The notes under the pieces are model-generated. The model ran no database searches. It was not told the origin of the DNA and was given only the letters and a program-made list of their open reading frames with translations. The translations under genes and the position numbers were made by a program. 64,000 nt of DNA from Fratercula arctica (Eukaryota > Chordata > Aves > Charadriiformes > Alcidae): contig CANTUZ010000004.1 in assembly GCA_947846985.1 (NCBI GenBank), forward strand, positions 54,847,672 through 54,911,671, written 5' to 3'. Below, piece by piece: positions 1-64,000 of this stretch (position 1 is the first letter of the stretch; each line of letters begins with the position of its first letter).

Positions 1-3000
1 CAATTTTGGCTATTTCAGGGTTTGGACATTCATAAACAGATGTAGATGTACATGAAGATTTGCTTAGTGATAACAGCACAAAAATAGCAAAATAATCTGT
101 GTTCAGCTTTTTAATAAAGCTATGGATGAAGAGTGTGACTGTATCTTTACAATCTTTCTTTCCCTGCCAAAGAAATTGAAAATATAGCCTACAACTTCTA
201 AATAAGATCAACATCTCAAAAAAGTTCTGGCAAGTCTATAGGAATACACATTCAGATACCGCAGAACATTTGGTGCTGCATTTCTAGATATAATAAAATA
301 TCTATCCATAGAAATAGATTAAAAAACAGACAAAAAATAATTGGTCAGCAAAAGGAGCCAAACAACTCCCTGAAAACAAGCTTAGATCATATTCTCCGAC
401 TAAGACCTGGTACGCGGACCATTTTTAGATCACAGTTTATTTAGTTTATGTGTTCAAAACTAAGTGAGAGATTTCACTGACACTCTTAAGAAGAACAGAA
501 AACATTTCCTGCACCACATTCAAACTTGGATTGTAAAAGGATTTTCCTATTTTATCATACTTTGGATCAGGACCTGGGTACCTCTGTCTTAAAGATACTG
601 CAAGATAATGTCAATGTGGATAGATAACATACACTTCTGTCATGTCAAAAGACACACGTATTTTAATTTATAGCTCACACCCAGTGAAATATCTATTTAA
701 ATGAGAATAAAGCCTTCCACCTAGAGACACTTCAGCCACCCTGGTATCTGAAGCACTGGCAAAAAATCAAGATAAAATCTGCTTACAGTGTAAGGGATTT
801 CATTCTGGATGCTTCACGTGGTCCTGCATAAATGAAGATGAAAGTATAAAGCTGTCTCTTCAGAACAGCTTCACCATTTTACATGGAAGAGAAAGTATTT
901 TCAACCCATGAATGTTGCACATCCCTAAAGCTGCTCCTGGTCTGCTGCTCCATTATTTGGAGTTGTATATCAGCGTCCCAAGAGGAAATTACGTTGTGTG
1001 TGGAGGATGAACATGGCCCGGCTTCAATTTTCCTTTTATTAGAAGAAATGTTGTATCATAGGAACCACTGTTAACTCGGATCACAGAAATATTTCAGAAC
1101 ACTCAGTGTCCATTTCGTGGACATGAAAGCAGTATACCTTTCGGATTTCACAAATTTCCCAGACTGTTTCATGGCACTAAGAGCAATGAGGACATGCCTA
1201 GCTAAACTGAAGCACAGAACTACACCTGGACTTCTCTTCTGTAACTTTTTGCTAGCCCTTTTTAGTAGACAGGACAGTCTTTTGCATTAATACAAATCTT
1301 TGGAAAATGGAAAGTGGTTTTGTTTCATCTTCTGCAAACATTTTTGTTTGATAGAGTTGTTTTCTGGCTTTTTATACAGAGAAACTGGGAATACTTGGTC
1401 TTCCCTCCATTTCTCCTCATCTCCCCAGTGAATTCTGAATAATATCAACACAAGACACTGTGTAATCAGGAGCGTGTAAGTAAAGATATACAAATCTAAC
1501 TTTTGTTACCCACTGCTAATAATCATTGACTTCACACTTCTTTGTCCAGGAAGCCCTGTACAGTTAAATCCAATATATAAAGAGAGCAGCTAATATCATG
1601 GCTCCAAGTCCTACTTTCCTAATTCCTATTTTAACATAATGCATTTGCTCTATCATTCTGCGGTATCTGTTTGCGCTCTCTGACTGTATACAATATCCTT
1701 TTCTTTCTCATTCTTCAAATATTTCATCCTATCTCATAACTGTTGAAACCATAGATATCAGCTACATAGTTGAAGTATAGTCCAACGAAATAAATTACAT
1801 TCAAGGACAATGTAAAACTTACTGAGAAGGTATGTTGCCTGAATGCTACTGGTAAAGCCATCCGGAAAAACATCAGCCTTTTTAACTGAGCCTACTCGTT
1901 TGAAAGCTTGGCATAGCTAAAATGGACTCTGTCTTCCTCGTGCACTCATCTTGCTTAAAACATTCCTATAAATACCAGTCTCCAATTACTTAACTGCAGA
2001 AAGCAATAGAAAAATGAAAATGTGCACATTCTGTCTTTGCTGGCATTAACTTACACTATTAAGTTATTTCATGCAGTCGCTTGAATTATTTTTTAATTCT
2101 TTTCAGCCTAGTAAGCCTTTTCTCTACCCTCTCCCAGCCCCATCCCTTATCTGCAGTCTAAGAGTTCCTGACAGTCTCCCAAGCTTCTTGGAAAGAAAAT
2201 AAATACGGAGTATTTCAAGATTTGCAGTATCTGTTGCAGGATGAAAGATATATAGTGAGAGAGAGACATAGCCTGGAAATACCAGCAAGACGTTCAATAA
2301 AAACAGATTCTGCTTTTCGTAGCAGATATTTTACAATGGATGACAAGATGTTGTGGAACTGGGATGGTTAATACCACACTCCACCTACACATCACTATGT
2401 CAATTTATGCTGCTCAATTAGAAACATCTGAATTTTTTCCTAGAATCCTTTTAGTTTGCAGATTCTCATCTTTTCCCTTGAAAGATGGGCTAAATTTTTT
2501 GATTCATACTTTCTTAGGATTTATGTAGTGTTCTGTGCCACTGAAATAAACGGAGCAGAAGGCTTAAATCATGATAAAATGTAGCTTTTTGTAGTTGAAT
2601 ATAACAAATATCTAAGGAAGTATGCAGGTATTTTCAAATAGCTAGACTACAGAAGCAATCCTGACTACATCGAGGAACGTGGAGGAATATCAAAACATCT
2701 AGCTGGATTAATCTGACACTGATTTGAAGCCCGGCTTGGGGCTGACACCTCACCTAATAATACGGTCACATATTATTGGGTATAGTGTTTGTAGGAACAG
2801 TTCATGTCTTTCAGCATCTGCAGCTCTTCCTAAGAACTTGATTGGCCATGTGGCTTTGGAAGTCTATGTAAGTACAGCCTCAGCCTGTACATAAACCCTT
2901 GAGGGCATAGAAAGGTCTAAGGAAACCCACCATGAGTTGCTCCGGTGTATACTGTGTAGCCTCTTCTTTCCGGTATGAGGACACCTGTGTCTGACATTGC

Positions 3001-4861
3001 TCTTGTTTTGTTTCCATTAACTTGAATTCACTTTGCACTTCCAAAATTTGACCTCTGCTTCCCTCCTTATTAACATTTTTGTCTTTGAAAAGCATTACAG
3101 AGGTCTCTCCATGTCCTTCTTCAGCTTTAATACAATTTAAACAAGAAATGGCTTAATGCAATGCAGGATCTGTTGTAAGTCTATACTAAATATTTTTCCT
3201 TTACCTTGTCAAAGCCAATCAAGCAATGCCTGAAACACACGCTGTTCTGAATGAAGTGCATGTGTTTTATTTGTACTCCATTTAAACTTCTCCTTTATCT
3301 CTCAACAGCCTCTCAGAGTCCTTTATAGCTTGTCATATTACTGGTGGTGTTCAATATGAAAAAAAATGGAAAAAAAAATTCCTGTGCACTGCTAAAAAAG
3401 ATTTAAGAATAACACAATAAAATAATGTCAAAAGAAATGGCCAATGCTACTGAGCACACACAATGAGATTCTGAAAGTGTTTTAACCAAATATGGTATTT
3501 TATTTTATCTTTCAAAAATTGCTCTATATTGGGTTTCCTTGATATATGATTGTGGAGTAGGTGAGGGGGTCATATCTGGACATAAACTAGTTGTATGAAC
3601 AAGTTCTTGAAAATACATTAAATTGATTTATCAATGTAATATTTTTTTCTAAGCCTGTTATTACAATCTTAATCATTTTGATTTTTACAGGTTAATAAAA
3701 CTCCTACAAAGTTCAGTTCACTGATACCAGAACTGATTCAGGTAAGTCCACTTATCTTCTGGAGACCTTTCATGCACTGTCTTGGTCTGGCTTTCCTTGT
3801 TTATGGCTCTTACATAAACATATAGCCCTCTTGTGCTAGAGATCATGCAAAAGGACATGAAGAATCTGTAGGACCTCTCTTTTCTTTGTAAGTCTTCGCT
3901 GTAGTTTTTGTGAGCAGTCAGTATTGGGCATAGACGAGTCCCACAGATTCCAACAGGACAATGGGCTTATCCATCACATAATTCCCTTCATGACATTGTG
4001 TCAATTGTGCAAAGTTGTCAAACCCTTTGCCAGTTTTAATTAAAGAAGACAGTAATTACCTGCATTGTAAGCATTAAGTAAGATAGTTACAACTTTTTAA
4101 TTAATTTCTAACATTTCGCAACAACATTAGAAAGGCTTGCAGATATAATTAGGTCAAATAAACCCACTGAATATACTTGGATGAAATGCAATAATTTGAC
4201 CAAAGATACAAACAACTCCCCTGTCATAAGCTATATCCATTAATACAAACAGGTCCATAGTGGCTGCAAATCAAAACAATAAACTATGTGAAATTCAGTG
4301 TATTAATTGGACCAGGAAGATTCCTTGGGATTCAGACATGTTTGTACAGATTCTGGCTGATGCTTAGACTATAAAGGACGTGCTTCATGTTTGATACAGT
4401 TTTCTTATTTAGCTGTGCTGAAATAACTAATGTTGAAATTAACTTTTTAATGGTGGTGAAGTATGAATAGAGTTTCCAAGTCAAAACACTGCAGTTCATA
4501 TCATTAAAATGTCATGAGTTATCACTTCCCTTGGTTTTGTTCGATTTGTGAAAAAGCAGTCCCTTGTATTGTATTCCCTTTGCTTATTTGCTAACAGTTT
4601 CTCTGGAGAGTTTCAGTGACATTTACCTTATCTCTCCAACATAATTTTACCACAAGTACTTCTGTTGGCTTTCAGAGATGGAAGAACTACAAAACGACCG
4701 CACCAGAGGCTATTAGAGGAAGAAATCAATGGAAATCCAGCCTTTTAACCCCTGCTGCTGAGATCATTGATCACTTTTCCTTACAGTGAGAGGAAAAAAA
4801 AAATTGTTCTCAAATTAATTTCAGTAGTGAACGCTAAACAGGCATTAAGAAATGCACTTAC
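1..4861. other. STK32B 3'-side intron, no coding exon found
   Basis: AT-rich sequence downstream of the 4862-4926 exon in gene direction. I looked for a minus-strand exon starting in the right phase with the basic, Gln-rich C-terminal end known in mammals and did not recognise one. Short open frames (883-1074, 1287-1493, 2340-2528, 2880-3095) have no family signature. Minus-strand AATAAA signals (TTTATT on the plus strand) occur near 3266 and 3497, but such hexamers are common by chance. A motif-rich block at 4025-4260 is listed separately. Confidence 0.6.
4025..4260. promoter_or_regulatory. Candidate conserved non-coding element
   Basis: TTAATTAA at 4036-4043, GTAATTAC at 4052-4059, a second TTAATTAA near 4097 and further ATTA cores lie in non-repetitive sequence just downstream of the last visible exon. 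Shared motifs with the 52.1-52.5 kb block. Function is inference. Confidence 0.22.

Positions 4862-64000
<59,139 letters not shown>

Overview
The window looks like nuclear DNA from a vertebrate, very probably a bird. It is AT-rich and gene-poor, and it carries several truncated CR1 LINE 3' ends of the avian type. Its only recognisable protein-coding content is one multi-exon gene on the minus strand with canonical GT-AG junctions. I see no bacterial, plasmid, phage or CRISPR features.

The gene is STK32B (YANK2), a serine/threonine kinase of the AGC-related YANK group. Eight consecutive internal exons can be read from high to low coordinates: 60157-59984, 33984-33947, 28857-28768, 14605-14502, 10138-10022, 8918-8793, 5829-5698 and 4926-4862. 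Spliced, they give 846 nt (282 codons) with no stop and matching phases at every junction. They cover the kinase domain from just before the hinge, through the HRD catalytic loop, DFN (not DFG) and APE motifs and the C-lobe, into the basic C-terminal tail. The N-terminal exons (Gly-rich loop, catalytic Lys, roughly 87 residues by recall of the family) and the last exon (roughly 45 residues) were not found and are inferred to lie above 64000 and below 1. The gene therefore spans more than the window.

Layout: 1-4861 is 3'-side intron; 4.8-10.2 kb holds four clustered exons; 14.5 kb one exon; 14.6-28.8 kb a large intron with a GC/CpG-rich block at 21.3-22.5 kb; 28.8 kb and 33.9 kb two small exons; 34.0-60.0 kb a 26-kb intron with three of the five CR1 fragments; 60.0 kb the most 5' exon in the window; 60.2-64.0 kb further intron. 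Most open frames of 60-194 codons lie in introns, overlap frames on the other strand, and show no family signature, so they are not annotated as genes.

I found no new biological system. The items most worth checking are an in-frame stop formed exactly at the donor of the penultimate coding exon, a CpG cluster with an adjacent hairpin inside an intron, several homeobox-site-rich blocks that look like conserved non-coding elements, a perfect 18-bp palindrome, and a CR1 copy in sense orientation to the host gene with its terminal reading frame still open.
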